In this document: positions 40,808-50,127 of the stretch, one piece after another
Layout of the letters: each line of letters opens with the position of its first letter
How positions within the stretch are numbered: the first letter of the stretch is position 1
NCBI GenBank assembly: GCA_019116965.1
Contig: DXAT01000060.1
Location: forward strand, 1-64,000
Direction: 5' to 3'
From: Candidatus Coprenecus pullistercoris
Lineage (GTDB): Bacteria; Bacteroidota; Bacteroidia; Bacteroidales; UBA932
Length of the DNA stretch: 64,000 bases
Translations under genes and position numbers: made by a program
Notes under the pieces: generated by a model
What the model saw: the letters and a program-made list of their open reading frames with translations, nothing else
Databases searched by the model: none
Told to the model about the DNA's origin: nothing

Positions 40808-42301
40808 ATGAAAACTTTAAGATTCTTTCCGCTTGCTGCCCTCTGCGTGGCAGCAGCTCTGACTTCCTGCCAGAAGGAAGAACAGGCAGGCATCGTGACC
40901 GATGACGGCAACAAGTCCATCGTCCTGAGCCTCAACTTCGATGCTGACACCAAGGCCGTCATGACTCCCGGTGATCAGTGGAATACCGAGACACCTGATT
41001 TCACAACCATCGATGTTTACTTCACTGACGCAAACGACGGCATCAAGTATGCTTTCAGGGGTGAGGCAGACGGAGACGCTGACGCACAGGCCATCTTCAA
41101 CAACATCACCACTGCCAACGGAGTCCGTTTCCTCGGTATGAAAGGCATCAGCCGCGTATATGTGGTAGCCAACGGATCTATGATCGATGGTCTCACATAC
41201 GGCCAGCTTTCCGAAGAGGGCAAGAAGATCGGTGATCTCAACGCTCTTCTTCTGAAAGATTTCAATCCCGCTATTGCGCAGAACGCCGTTCCCTTCATCG
41301 GCGGTGACATCAAGCTCGAGGCTGCCGAGAGTGTAAGCGAAGAGGGCGGCGAGGTCATCGTTGACGCAGAGGCTACAGGAGGCCGTTACTATCTTGCAGA
41401 CATCGTCATCCGTCCTGTACTCTCCCGCATCGAGGTTACCGGCGTTTCCATTGCCAAGGAAGGTACCGTATACTTCGAGCAGAACGAGAGCGGCTCTCTT
41501 GTTCCCACCACCGAGGCCAACGCTACCTACAGCGTACAGTACCGCAACTTCGACGCTACTCTCACCGGTGTATACATGAGCTCCGTTTACGAGCAGGCCC
41601 AGCTTCTGCCTGAGGTAACACTCAACACCTGGGGACTTTTCGAGACACCCACCTTCTCCGGCTCAGCCGCTCCTATCGCACAGGGCAACTGGAGCATCCT
41701 CGCAACAGACAAGGCTGACTTCAACAATGCCATAAGGCACAGCAACTATGCGGGCAATGCCTACGCATCTCTCGTTCCCGCTGAGTACACCCACGACAGC
41801 TTCCTCTTCGACGGCAATGTAAACAGCCAGAACAAGGTCATCCCCTTCAACTTCTTCTATCCCTACAATGCAGTTGAGGTAGGCGAAAGCAATGCAGCCA
41901 TCGTCACCGATGGTGCCGCTGCTCCCAAGCTGCACTTCCAGTTCCAGCCCAGCGGGACAGGCGTTGAGATCGTTGCCATCCAGCAGAAAACCGATGGCGC
42001 ATGGAGCGCTCTGGACCAGAGCAACTCACTGTACTCCGCTCTTGAGGCTGCCGTTAAGTGGCCTGTAACCCCCGGCTCCGAGAATGTGGCTTATGTCAAT
42101 GTTATCGGATTCGGAAGCACAGCTGGTCGTGAGGAGGCTGATGTTACCATTAATCCCGGTAAGATATACAGAATGGAGAACTTCACCATCAACCCCGCAC
42201 TCCTCAGCGTTGACACCGAGACAACTGACGCTACCAACATCATCGTAACCGTAGAAGTTGTCAACTTCATTGTTGAGAATGTATACCCTGTATTTGAATA
42301 A
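40808..42301 (+). CDS. Major fimbrial subunit (FimA/Mfa1-type fimbrillin lipoprotein)
   Basis: 497 residues with a lipoprotein signal (AALTSCQKEE, Cys near 21). The mature protein has the two-domain transthyretin-like fimbrillin plan: an N-terminal strand with IVLSLNFDADTKA, a LGMKGISRVYVVANG strand typical of the family, and a conserved C-terminal strand (VEVVNFIVENVYPVF) that serves as donor strand. Such subunits are lipidated, reach the outer surface and polymerise after proteolytic removal of the first strand (established for Porphyromonas FimA/Mfa1). Codon use looks strongly adapted, consistent with high expression. Confidence 0.9.
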   Translation: MKTLRFFPLAALCVAAALTSCQKEEQAGIVTDDGNKSIVLSLNFDADTKAVMTPGDQWNTETPDFTTIDVYFTDANDGIKYAFRGEADGDADAQAIFNNITTANGVRFLGMKGISRVYVVANGSMIDGLTYGQLSEEGKKIGDLNALLLKDFNPAIAQNAVPFIGGDIKLEAAESVSEEGGEVIVDAEATGGRYYLADIVIRPVLSRIEVTGVSIAKEGTVYFEQNESGSLVPTTEANATYSVQYRNFDATLTGVYMSSVYEQAQLLPEVTLNTWGLFETPTFSGSAAPIAQGNWSILATDKADFNNAIRHSNYAGNAYASLVPAEYTHDSFLFDGNVNSQNKVIPFNFFYPYNAVEVGESNAAIVTDGAAAPKLHFQFQPSGTGVEIVAIQQKTDGAWSALDQSNSLYSALEAAVKWPVTPGSENVAYVNVIGFGSTAGREEADVTINPGKIYRMENFTINPALLSVDTETTDATNIIVTVEVVNFIVENVYPVFE

Positions 42302-42328
42302 TCAGTTTCAACTTTAAAATTTAAGCCG

Positions 42329-43261
42329 ATGGCAAGGACAAGACAGATATGGATACTGGCAATCCTGTTCCTGTGCGGTGCGACAGCCTGCATCAGGGAG
42401 AACATAGATGATTGCGAGACTCCCGTTACATTGGATTTCCTCTATTTCGGAGATGAGCCTGTGGACATCTTCTCCCAGAGGATAAAGACCGTAGATCTTT
42501 TCATCTACGGCCAGAACGGAGATCTCGTCCAGACTGTCACATGCTCCGAAGCCGACCTTGCCTCCAGGCAGGGCGTCGACCTGAGGCTCCTCGAAGGCGA
42601 ATACCGTATCGTCTGCTGGGGCAACGCGGGAGAGAATACCCACATCGAAGCTGAGGGCAGTACTCCCCGTATCGGCGAGACATCCTGGTTTGAAGGCACC
42701 GAGTGCTCGGGCATCGACCCCTTGTACTTCGGCGAGAAGACCATTACCGTACCCCGTACCCTCAGACCGGTACGGGATACGGTAATTTATAATTCCTCGC
42801 ACATCACCATCGCTGTCAACATGATAGGCTTCGCCAACGCGGACAATTTCGACCAGATGAGTACATCCACGGCCGTTCCTGCATCGTCGGATGCCATCGT
42901 CACCCTCTCCCATGAGGATCTGAGCGCATGGATAGACTTCACCCATGTCCCGTCCGAGGAATTGACAGACTATGTACCCGAGCTCTCGGTAAGCTCCGAG
43001 ACCGAGGACACCTATACCACTCTCTACAGAGTACCCAAATTTCCCAACTCCACAGTAAGCGAGCTTGCAATACGCCGCAATGACACCGGAGAACAACTAT
43101 ACAGACGCTCTTTCGCCGACATACTCGAAACTCTCGGAATAGATGTCACCGAAAGAGACGAGCTTACCATCAAGCTCGACATACGGATATCCAACATGAA
43201 CGGCATCGTACAGATCGATGTCATCGGCTGGAGCAGCGAGATTGTGTACCCTATCGTATAA
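42329..43261 (+). CDS. FimB/Mfa2-family fimbrial anchor lipoprotein
   Basis: 310 residues with a lipobox (CGATACIREN, Cys near 21). The segment CETPVTLDFLY, then RIKTVDLFIYGQNGDLV and LLEGEYRIVCWGN are characteristic of the Mfa2/FimB family, which anchors the fimbria in the outer membrane and limits its length. It follows the fimbrillin by 27 bases, its usual place. Ends with a beta-rich region and a VIGWSSEIVYPIV strand. Confidence 0.9.
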   Translation: MARTRQIWILAILFLCGATACIRENIDDCETPVTLDFLYFGDEPVDIFSQRIKTVDLFIYGQNGDLVQTVTCSEADLASRQGVDLRLLEGEYRIVCWGNAGENTHIEAEGSTPRIGETSWFEGTECSGIDPLYFGEKTITVPRTLRPVRDTVIYNSSHITIAVNMIGFANADNFDQMSTSTAVPASSDAIVTLSHEDLSAWIDFTHVPSEELTDYVPELSVSSETEDTYTTLYRVPKFPNSTVSELAIRRNDTGEQLYRRSFADILETLGIDVTERDELTIKLDIRISNMNGIVQIDVIGWSSEIVYPIV

Positions 43262-43280
43262 CTATTACTATACCAAACCA

Positions 43281-44639
43281 ATGAACATCTCACGCTACAT
43301 ACGAGAATTTATAAAACTGACGGTCCTTTCCGCAGCTGTATGTGCTGTGGGATTACTTATGCCCTCATGCAAGGGCATGAACGAAAGCATACAGGACCGC
43401 ACTGGTGATATCAATGCCGTAGTACGCATCATCACCGGAGCCCCTGAGACCAAAGCCGTAAAAGATACGGACATCAACTCGATAGCCATCTTCGCATTCA
43501 AGGGAGACGCCCTTGTCGGCTATGTCTACGAGACCGGCCTGACCGCTTCAGGCGAGAATGTATTTCCGATGAACCTCAGCGACGAGGGAGCCATCGACTT
43601 CTACGCCATCGCCAATCCCGACCCGGGCTTTTTCATCCTGAAGCAGGACAGCGGCGAGACGATAGACCTTCGCGGAACATCCACCGCCGATTACCCGGAC
43701 TACATCACCCCTGATATACTCGAGGCCTCACGCGTGACACTCAACCCCGAGCGTCCCGCCGAGAGCTCCGACTGGTACACCCCGATGACCAACCTGCCGG
43801 GAGCCGGCCGCATCAACATGCGCTACACCGTAGATGGACCCGGCTGGACCGAGATCCCCCTTGAGCTCACCCGCGCCGTCTCCAAGATAGAGGTATGGTT
43901 CCGCTCGAGGGGCGATGTAAAAGGTACTACACCTACCAATACTACAACAGAAACAGAACGCATTTACGATGGCGACCCAATGCCCGACCCTAATGGTTAC
44001 AAACCGAGTGTTTCAGGCTCACTCAGCAGCTACTACAATATAGACGGGATGACGCTCAGCATGCCCGTATCGGATGCTGGACTCTATTCCGAAGATTCGG
44101 GATACGACGGAACATCCGTCACCACTGTATCCGGTCCGTTCAACTTCAGGACGGAGAACGACAACACTCTCTTCAAGGACTACCCCATAGGCAGCATCCC
44201 CAACAACTTCTACTCCGATGAATATTTCGTCCACATCTGGACTTACTATATATTTCCCAACACTTTCGGTGGCAACATGGCCGGAGAGGACGCCTCCTCC
44301 GGCGGCAAGGGCACAATCCTGACCGTCGACTACGCCCACCGTCAGGACAGCGGTGAATATGTTTACGATCGCTACGAAGACCATCATGGAACTGAAGGTG
44401 CGTTGTGGTGGGAAAAATCGTACATAGTATATGAATTCTACTGGAACTGGGTCTGGAGTGATCCTGTCCTGTACCCCTCGGCGCAGCAGCAGAGCAAGGA
44501 TGTCTACCTGCCCGCCTGCGAGCGCAACACCGCCATCCGCGTATGGTGCGCCCTCAACGACAACACAGACCGCACATTTACATACACAGTCTCCGACTGG
44601 GACGAGACCGTAAGCGTCAATGTTCCGGATTTCGAATAA
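43281..44639 (+). CDS. Minor fimbrial subunit lipoprotein (FimC/Mfa3-like)
   Basis: The ATG at 43281 gives 452 residues with a lipobox (GLLMPSCKGM). INAVVRIITGAPETKAVKD, VFPMNLSDEGAIDFYAIANPD and LTRAVSKIEVWFRS are typical of accessory fimbrillins, and the C-terminus (YTVSDWDETVSVNVPDF) is the donor-strand-type ending. Accessory subunits such as FimC and Mfa3 sit near the tip. The frame upstream stays open into the anchor gene, but the lipobox fixes this start. Twenty bases after the anchor gene. Confidence 0.85.
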   Translation: MNISRYIREFIKLTVLSAAVCAVGLLMPSCKGMNESIQDRTGDINAVVRIITGAPETKAVKDTDINSIAIFAFKGDALVGYVYETGLTASGENVFPMNLSDEGAIDFYAIANPDPGFFILKQDSGETIDLRGTSTADYPDYITPDILEASRVTLNPERPAESSDWYTPMTNLPGAGRINMRYTVDGPGWTEIPLELTRAVSKIEVWFRSRGDVKGTTPTNTTTETERIYDGDPMPDPNGYKPSVSGSLSSYYNIDGMTLSMPVSDAGLYSEDSGYDGTSVTTVSGPFNFRTENDNTLFKDYPIGSIPNNFYSDEYFVHIWTYYIFPNTFGGNMAGEDASSGGKGTILTVDYAHRQDSGEYVYDRYEDHHGTEGALWWEKSYIVYEFYWNWVWSDPVLYPSAQQQSKDVYLPACERNTAIRVWCALNDNTDRTFTYTVSDWDETVSVNVPDFE

Positions 44640-44654
44640 CACTATAATTCAGGT

Positions 44655-47600
44655 ATGAACATGAAACAGCATATACATCACATAATTCTCGGCATCGCAC
44701 TCCTCTCTGCGGCAGTTCTGAGCTTCAGCTGCTCCCGCAGCGACGAGGACCGTCTGCAGCCCGTAGAGCAGGTACCACTGTCCGATTTCTCCCTCAGCTT
44801 CGGAGTGGACGACATCGATGTATTCACCAAGGCCGGCCAGTCCGTCCGTCAGGAGAACAGGGTCACCGGCCTCTACATCCTGCTTTTCAACGCACAGGGA
44901 GAGCGCGTACACGGCAAAAGCTACTTTGTCGGCGGCGGTCAGAAACCCGACAGATACGATGACCAGATAACCAACTACACCGAGAAAGACTCGGAGACGG
45001 CCGGAGCCTCCATGGGTATCATCGAGAGATTCTTCGACAACTTTACCGGAAGCGCCTCGGACCTCTCCGGAGAGCTCACATTCTACGCCGTGGCCAATTA
45101 CAATACCACCATCGAATCCCAGCTCAAGGCAGAGAATCTGACCGAGGCCCAGCTTCTCGACATGCAGGTCAGCTTCGCCACTCAGGGCAATGTGTTCAGG
45201 ACCAACTTTCTGATGATAGCCAGTCAGGACGGCGTGACTCTCAACGCCACTGACTCGTACAACGGAGTCACCGTAGACCGTATCGGTGTCAACCTCCAGC
45301 TCAGACGCATCGACGCCAAGATATCGTTCCATGTATCGGTCAATATCCCCGGTGCAAGCAATGTGGCTTTCAACGACATGATCTACCGCGTCCACAATGT
45401 GCCCAATGTCACATACCTCTTCGAACAGCCTAAAGGCAGCAGCGGAAACAACACCTGGGACGCAGCTGCAGTGGCGCAGGCAGCCGGACAGACCGGATAC
45501 TCCTGCATGATGGACGACACCTACGACACTTTCGACTCCACATACACCGACCGCGTCGGAGGCGAGTTCTCCTTCTACCTGAGAGAGACGAGGCCTCTGC
45601 CGAAAAAGGAGATTACACCCGAGGAACAGGGCCACTGGTCTTCCCTTTACGCCATGCGCGAGGCCTGGGAAGGACAGTCCCCCGACAAGAAGACCCCGGT
45701 ACACAACCGTCAGTTCATCTACGCTCCCGACTACGGCACATTTGTCGAGATTACAGGCAATCTGTCCTATACCCGCAGAAACTCAAACGGAGAGACCGAG
45801 GAAGTCTACGGCGATGTGACCTACATCATCCACCTCGGTGAGACCGGTTACGATGCCAACAACCAGGAGGCCGTAAACAACTACGATGTGCGACGCAATG
45901 TCAGCTACATCTACAATGTCCGCATAACCGGAGTCAACAATATGGAAGTCGAGGTCGACACCCAGACCGAGGAAAGACCCGGAGTAGAGGGAGACCTCAC
46001 CATCTCCACCAACCGTCAGGTAACCTTTGACGCACACTACGGCCGCGTCCTTCTCGAGCTGGACAAACGGAACCTCTCGGAGGCAGGGTGGAGTGCGGAG
46101 ACTCCTCTCGGCACCATTGAGTATAATCCTGAGACAGGTCTCATCAATCGCCCCTACGACTACAAATGGGTACTCTTCGCCATCAACAGACATTTCGACA
46201 GCGACAACAACGGCCGCACTATGGTAAAATTCCCCGGCATACAGGCCTACGACGGAGGCATCAAATTCTTCGATCTGACCGGTGAAGATCAGATCAGGGA
46301 AGCTATAAAGAACGATTTGGGCAACAATCTCGACGGAAACGGACTTACTTTTAAAAACTATGTCCGCAATTACGATCACAACAACTACTACTATACAAGG
46401 CTCACTGAACTGGACGAGGACGCTTGTCTGATGGATATCAACCAGCTCATCAACTATCTCAAGTACAAAATGACCGAAGAGCCCGACTCCTACATCTTCG
46501 ACGGCAACCTCGTATACATCACCGCATTCGTGGATGAGTATACCTATCTTTACGACCCCAGGGAAGAGGACTACATCCATCCGGGAGAGCCAGCGCATGA
46601 ACATTCAGGTGCGGAAGAAAGACTGGCTCTGTGGAAAGAGTACACCAATGTGGGCAACCGTACCCTCAACATCCTGCCCATGACCAACATCAACTATAGT
46701 CCTGACCACAACACCTCGATTACAAATGCTTATATCACACTCACTCAGAGTTCGATAAAAACCATATACAACACGGATGACCCCAATATTTCCACAGCCT
46801 GGGGGCTGGAGACTGTAAACGAAACAGGCAAACTCACATATCTTGCCTCACACGGCGCTGTCGGTACCCGCACCAACACTACAAACAACGGCAGAACGAA
46901 CTTTATCAACTTCTGGATAGGAGGCAACAACAACTACGACAACGATGGGCAGATTCAATGGACATCTGTAATGACTGTCACTGAAAGGGTTGAAAACGCA
47001 AATGCACTGCAATCAAGCTATCGTGACGCATATCATGCATGTATCACGCGTAACCGCGACCTCAATGGTAATAATATCATTGACAAGAATGAAATCTACT
47101 GGTTCCTCGCATCCAAAGACCAATTAGCAGGCCTATGGATTGGTCAGCCCGCCCTGGAGCAAAGCGCCTGGATGTATCAGGGAAATGGTGATACGACAAA
47201 CCATCTCGTTACCAGTAGCTACTATTCCGGAAATAGTTACAATACCACAAACTTCTGGGTTCTTTGGTCTGAGGAAGGCACTGCATGGAGCCAGATTCAG
47301 GAATCTGGAGACGAAAAAGAAGATACCTATGATTACAGGTGCATAAGAAACCTCGGTATAGATATTGCCATGTCGGACGAAGCTCCTACCCATTACGCAT
47401 CCGTTTCTGGTATACATTATGATTCAAACGGAGACAGTTATTACACAGTAAGTACCTTACCCATAAACAGCCGAGCACTTCGTACCTCACAGGATGACGG
47501 TATCAATCTGCCTCTTGACAACGAGCGCAGTCAGAACAACCGTCCTTACCGCCGTTTTGATGTAAAGATTGGTGATGTCACAACAAACAACAACTCATGG

Positions 47601-47915
47601 GTATGGAATAACAACCTCATGGGCGAAAAAATCCAGGAAAACCAAAATCCCTGCCCTGAAGGGTGGCGTATTCCCAATCAGCGCGAGTTCCTTATAATGA
47701 TGTCCACTGTCACAGACTTGACATGGGGCGGTGGTATAGGAACATACGGTATCAACACATCATTCTCATTCAACGGACAAAGCGGTACTGAATACGCAAG
47801 CGGACAGCGCTATGGATTCGGATACGACGGTAATGTATTTCTCGTTGGAGGTAATGGATACGGACTTACCGCAAACCTTAAATTCCGGTGTGTGCGCGAC
47901 AACACCACGAACTAA
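44655..47915 (+). CDS. Large DUF4906-type fimbrial tip lipoprotein
   Basis: 1086 residues with a lipobox (AAVLSFSCSRSDE). The N-terminal third is fimbrillin-like (FSLSFGVDDIDVFTKAG, LTFYAVANYNT, LRRIDAKISFHVSV). A long beta-rich middle follows, and the C-terminal part ends in a region rich in Asn and Tyr with the CPEGWRIPNQREFLIM motif and a final CVRD, as in tip adhesins of these loci. Last gene of the operon, followed by a terminator at 47962. About 16 bases after the minor subunit. GC content drops in the last kilobase (Asn-rich stretch), a hint of a variable, possibly exchanged tip domain. Confidence 0.85.
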   Translation: MNMKQHIHHIILGIALLSAAVLSFSCSRSDEDRLQPVEQVPLSDFSLSFGVDDIDVFTKAGQSVRQENRVTGLYILLFNAQGERVHGKSYFVGGGQKPDRYDDQITNYTEKDSETAGASMGIIERFFDNFTGSASDLSGELTFYAVANYNTTIESQLKAENLTEAQLLDMQVSFATQGNVFRTNFLMIASQDGVTLNATDSYNGVTVDRIGVNLQLRRIDAKISFHVSVNIPGASNVAFNDMIYRVHNVPNVTYLFEQPKGSSGNNTWDAAAVAQAAGQTGYSCMMDDTYDTFDSTYTDRVGGEFSFYLRETRPLPKKEITPEEQGHWSSLYAMREAWEGQSPDKKTPVHNRQFIYAPDYGTFVEITGNLSYTRRNSNGETEEVYGDVTYIIHLGETGYDANNQEAVNNYDVRRNVSYIYNVRITGVNNMEVEVDTQTEERPGVEGDLTISTNRQVTFDAHYGRVLLELDKRNLSEAGWSAETPLGTIEYNPETGLINRPYDYKWVLFAINRHFDSDNNGRTMVKFPGIQAYDGGIKFFDLTGEDQIREAIKNDLGNNLDGNGLTFKNYVRNYDHNNYYYTRLTELDEDACLMDINQLINYLKYKMTEEPDSYIFDGNLVYITAFVDEYTYLYDPREEDYIHPGEPAHEHSGAEERLALWKEYTNVGNRTLNILPMTNINYSPDHNTSITNAYITLTQSSIKTIYNTDDPNISTAWGLETVNETGKLTYLASHGAVGTRTNTTNNGRTNFINFWIGGNNNYDNDGQIQWTSVMTVTERVENANALQSSYRDAYHACITRNRDLNGNNIIDKNEIYWFLASKDQLAGLWIGQPALEQSAWMYQGNGDTTNHLVTSSYYSGNSYNTTNFWVLWSEEGTAWSQIQESGDEKEDTYDYRCIRNLGIDIAMSDEAPTHYASVSGIHYDSNGDSYYTVSTLPINSRALRTSQDDGINLPLDNERSQNNRPYRRFDVKIGDVTTNNNSWVWNNNLMGEKIQENQNPCPEGWRIPNQREFLIMMSTVTDLTWGGGIGTYGINTSFSFNGQSGTEYASGQRYGFGYDGNVFLVGGNGYGLTANLKFRCVRDNTTN

Positions 47916-47961
47916 AGTACGGCACGCGTCTCGACAGCAACATCTATTCATTACATACAGC

Positions 47962-47995
47962 AGCTCCGATGCCAGCAAGCACCGGAGCTTTTTCT
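47962..47995 (+). terminator. Rho-independent terminator of the fimbrial operon
   Basis: AGCTCCG at 47962-47968 pairs with CGGAGCT at 47983-47989, followed by TTTTTCTTT. It lies between the fimbrial tip gene and the convergent TPR gene. Confidence 0.75.
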
Positions 47996-48009
47996 TTCCC
48001 TCCAGCAAT

Positions 48010-50076
48010 CTATTCGGGATCGCAGTACTTGTTGATGACACTGTAGGCGTCCACGATGCCGAGCTCACCTGCCTTGCTCAGGTCGATACAGCCTTTCTCG
48101 CGGTCATTGACATAGATAAGCACCAAGCCTCGGTTGTAATAAGCCTCGGCCAAACCGGGATACAGGTCTATGGCCTTGGTGTACTGGACTATGGCCTCAG
48201 GCATATCGTTGGACAGACAGTACAGGTTGCCTAAATTGTAATATACATACGGAAAAGACGGATACAGCGAGGCTGCCGTACGCATATCCTCCACTGCCGC
48301 AGAATAGTCATAGGTCATGGACGAGCCGTCCCGGACCCTGGCCCTGGCAGTGCCGGCGTTGTCCAGCGTCAGGACCTGCACATTGCTCTCTATCGATGAC
48401 AGGAAGTCGATCATCTCCGCCCTCAGCGCACCGCGGTTGATATAGTAGAACACCTCGCCGGGTGCCGCCGCTATAGCCTCGTCGTAGCAGGACAGGGCCG
48501 CATTGAAACGCTTGCTGTCGCTCTCTATCAAAGCCTTGGCAAAGAGCACACCGTCATCGCCGGTCCGTTCAGCCTCCTTTTCCACCGCTTCCATAAGCCT
48601 GGAATTGTCCACGGCCTTCACCGTAGAGGGCCTGCAGGAGAGCTCCACTCCGACCGGCATGCGCCCGATAAACTCCTCAAGTCCCGCATCCCTGTAATGG
48701 TTGCTGAGCAGCAGCGGCATGGTCTCCCCATCCCTGTCTTCCATGTCCGGACCGTATCCGGTTTCATGGCCGTCCGCCAAAGACACGGACACGGACGGAG
48801 AAGACGCCACGACGAACCTGAACATGGGCCTGAGATCGATATCCACATTGCGTTCCTGCAGCAGGGCGTCGTTGAAATCACTGCGGGCAAAATCCGAGTC
48901 CAGGGCCAGCAGCCTGTCGTACTTGCGGGATGTGTCCGCAAATGCCGCCCTGCCCGCACTGTCCGCCGTAAGGCTGCGGTAACGCTCTATCTTTTCCTGG
49001 GCCGTCTCGTAATCCTGCTCCGCCGAGGCATACTGGCCGAGCATGTTCCTCACATACGAACGGTTCATATAGGCCTTGGCGAAATCCGGATACAGCTCTA
49101 TCGCCCTCGTAAGGTCATCCACGGCGTCCATGTACCGCCCTGTCTCGGTAAACAGTATCGAGCGGTTGAAATACGCCAGCACATTCTCAGGATTGATGTC
49201 GAGCACCCTGTCGTAATCCTCGAGAGCTCTGTCGTAGTCACCGAGCTGGGAGCGTATCAGGGCGCGGTTGTACAGCGTCAGCGAATTGTCCGGCTCCCGC
49301 GAGAGTACCTCGTCCAGATCTCTCAGCGCTCCCGTGTAGTCCTTCATCTCGTAACGCATCAGCGCTCTGTTGAAATAGGCGAATGTATTGGCCGTATCTA
49401 TCGCTATGGCGTGGTCCAGGTCCGAGACCGCCTCGCCGAGCATGTGGCGGGCATAGTATATCCTCGAACGCCGGATATATCCCTCCGGATCGAACGCGTC
49501 CAGCGTGATGGCACGGTTGTAGTCCTTCATCGCGGCCGCCGTGTCCCCGAGAAAGAGATACGAGGCGCCACGGTTGAGATAGGCGTCTGGAGCATTGGGC
49601 TCGCGGATGATGAAGCGGTTGAAATCCTCCACCGCCTTCTCGAACTGCTGCGACAGGAAATAGGTCACTCCCCTGCTGAAATACAGCCCGTAGTAGCTTG
49701 GCCGCAGCTCCACTGCCGTCTCCAGGTCGGCTATGGCCTCGTCGTACCGCCCCGTACGGCTGCGCGTGATGGCTCTGTAATGATAAGCCAGGGTGTACAC
49801 GGGATTGAGCTCTATGGCCTTGTCGAAATCGGCCTCGGCCCCCTTGAAGTCCCCTAAGTTGTATTTCGCTATGCCTCTGTAGAAGTACGCCTCGTACAGT
49901 GACGGATCTATCCGGATGATTATGTTGCAGCTGTTGACAGCGTCCGTGTACCGCCCCTCGCTGAGAGCCATCTGCGCCCTGAAAAAGAAATGGTCGACAT
50001 CATACTGCGCCCTCAGGCTCCAGGCTGAGGCCATCAGGAAAAGTACCGCAGCCGTTATCTTTCCTATTGTCCGCAT
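48010..50076 (-). CDS. Secreted TPR-repeat protein
   Basis: 688 residues with a signal peptide (SAWSLRAQ, cut near 24). At least ten tandem tetratricopeptide repeats of 34 residues fill about 28-370 (repeated AYFNRALMRYEMKDYTGALRD-like units). A non-repeat segment of about 170 residues follows (VVASSPSVSVSLADG), then more TPRs near the C-terminus (YVYYNLGNLYCLSNDMPEAI). A periplasmic scaffold for protein contacts is likely; the partner is unknown. Divergent from the OmpA-GldLM genes, with 51 bases between starts, suggesting joint regulation. Confidence 0.88.
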   Translation of the reverse strand: MRTIGKITAAVLFLMASAWSLRAQYDVDHFFFRAQMALSEGRYTDAVNSCNIIIRIDPSLYEAYFYRGIAKYNLGDFKGAEADFDKAIELNPVYTLAYHYRAITRSRTGRYDEAIADLETAVELRPSYYGLYFSRGVTYFLSQQFEKAVEDFNRFIIREPNAPDAYLNRGASYLFLGDTAAAMKDYNRAITLDAFDPEGYIRRSRIYYARHMLGEAVSDLDHAIAIDTANTFAYFNRALMRYEMKDYTGALRDLDEVLSREPDNSLTLYNRALIRSQLGDYDRALEDYDRVLDINPENVLAYFNRSILFTETGRYMDAVDDLTRAIELYPDFAKAYMNRSYVRNMLGQYASAEQDYETAQEKIERYRSLTADSAGRAAFADTSRKYDRLLALDSDFARSDFNDALLQERNVDIDLRPMFRFVVASSPSVSVSLADGHETGYGPDMEDRDGETMPLLLSNHYRDAGLEEFIGRMPVGVELSCRPSTVKAVDNSRLMEAVEKEAERTGDDGVLFAKALIESDSKRFNAALSCYDEAIAAAPGEVFYYINRGALRAEMIDFLSSIESNVQVLTLDNAGTARARVRDGSSMTYDYSAAVEDMRTAASLYPSFPYVYYNLGNLYCLSNDMPEAIVQYTKAIDLYPGLAEAYYNRGLVLIYVNDREKGCIDLSKAGELGIVDAYSVINKYCDPE

Positions 50077-50103
50077 AAGATGCGAATATACACAATATTT
50101 AGT

Positions 50104-50111
50104 TATATTTG
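50104..50111 (+). promoter_or_regulatory. Promoter -7 element of the GldLM operon (TATATTTG)
   Basis: TATATTTG is an exact TAnnTTTG match 16 bases before the ATG at 50128. The leader would be only about 10 bases. On the other strand TATATTCG (50092-50085) could serve the TPR gene. No clear -33 box is seen. Confidence 0.5.
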
Positions 50112-50127
50112 CGCTTTCTTGAAAACT

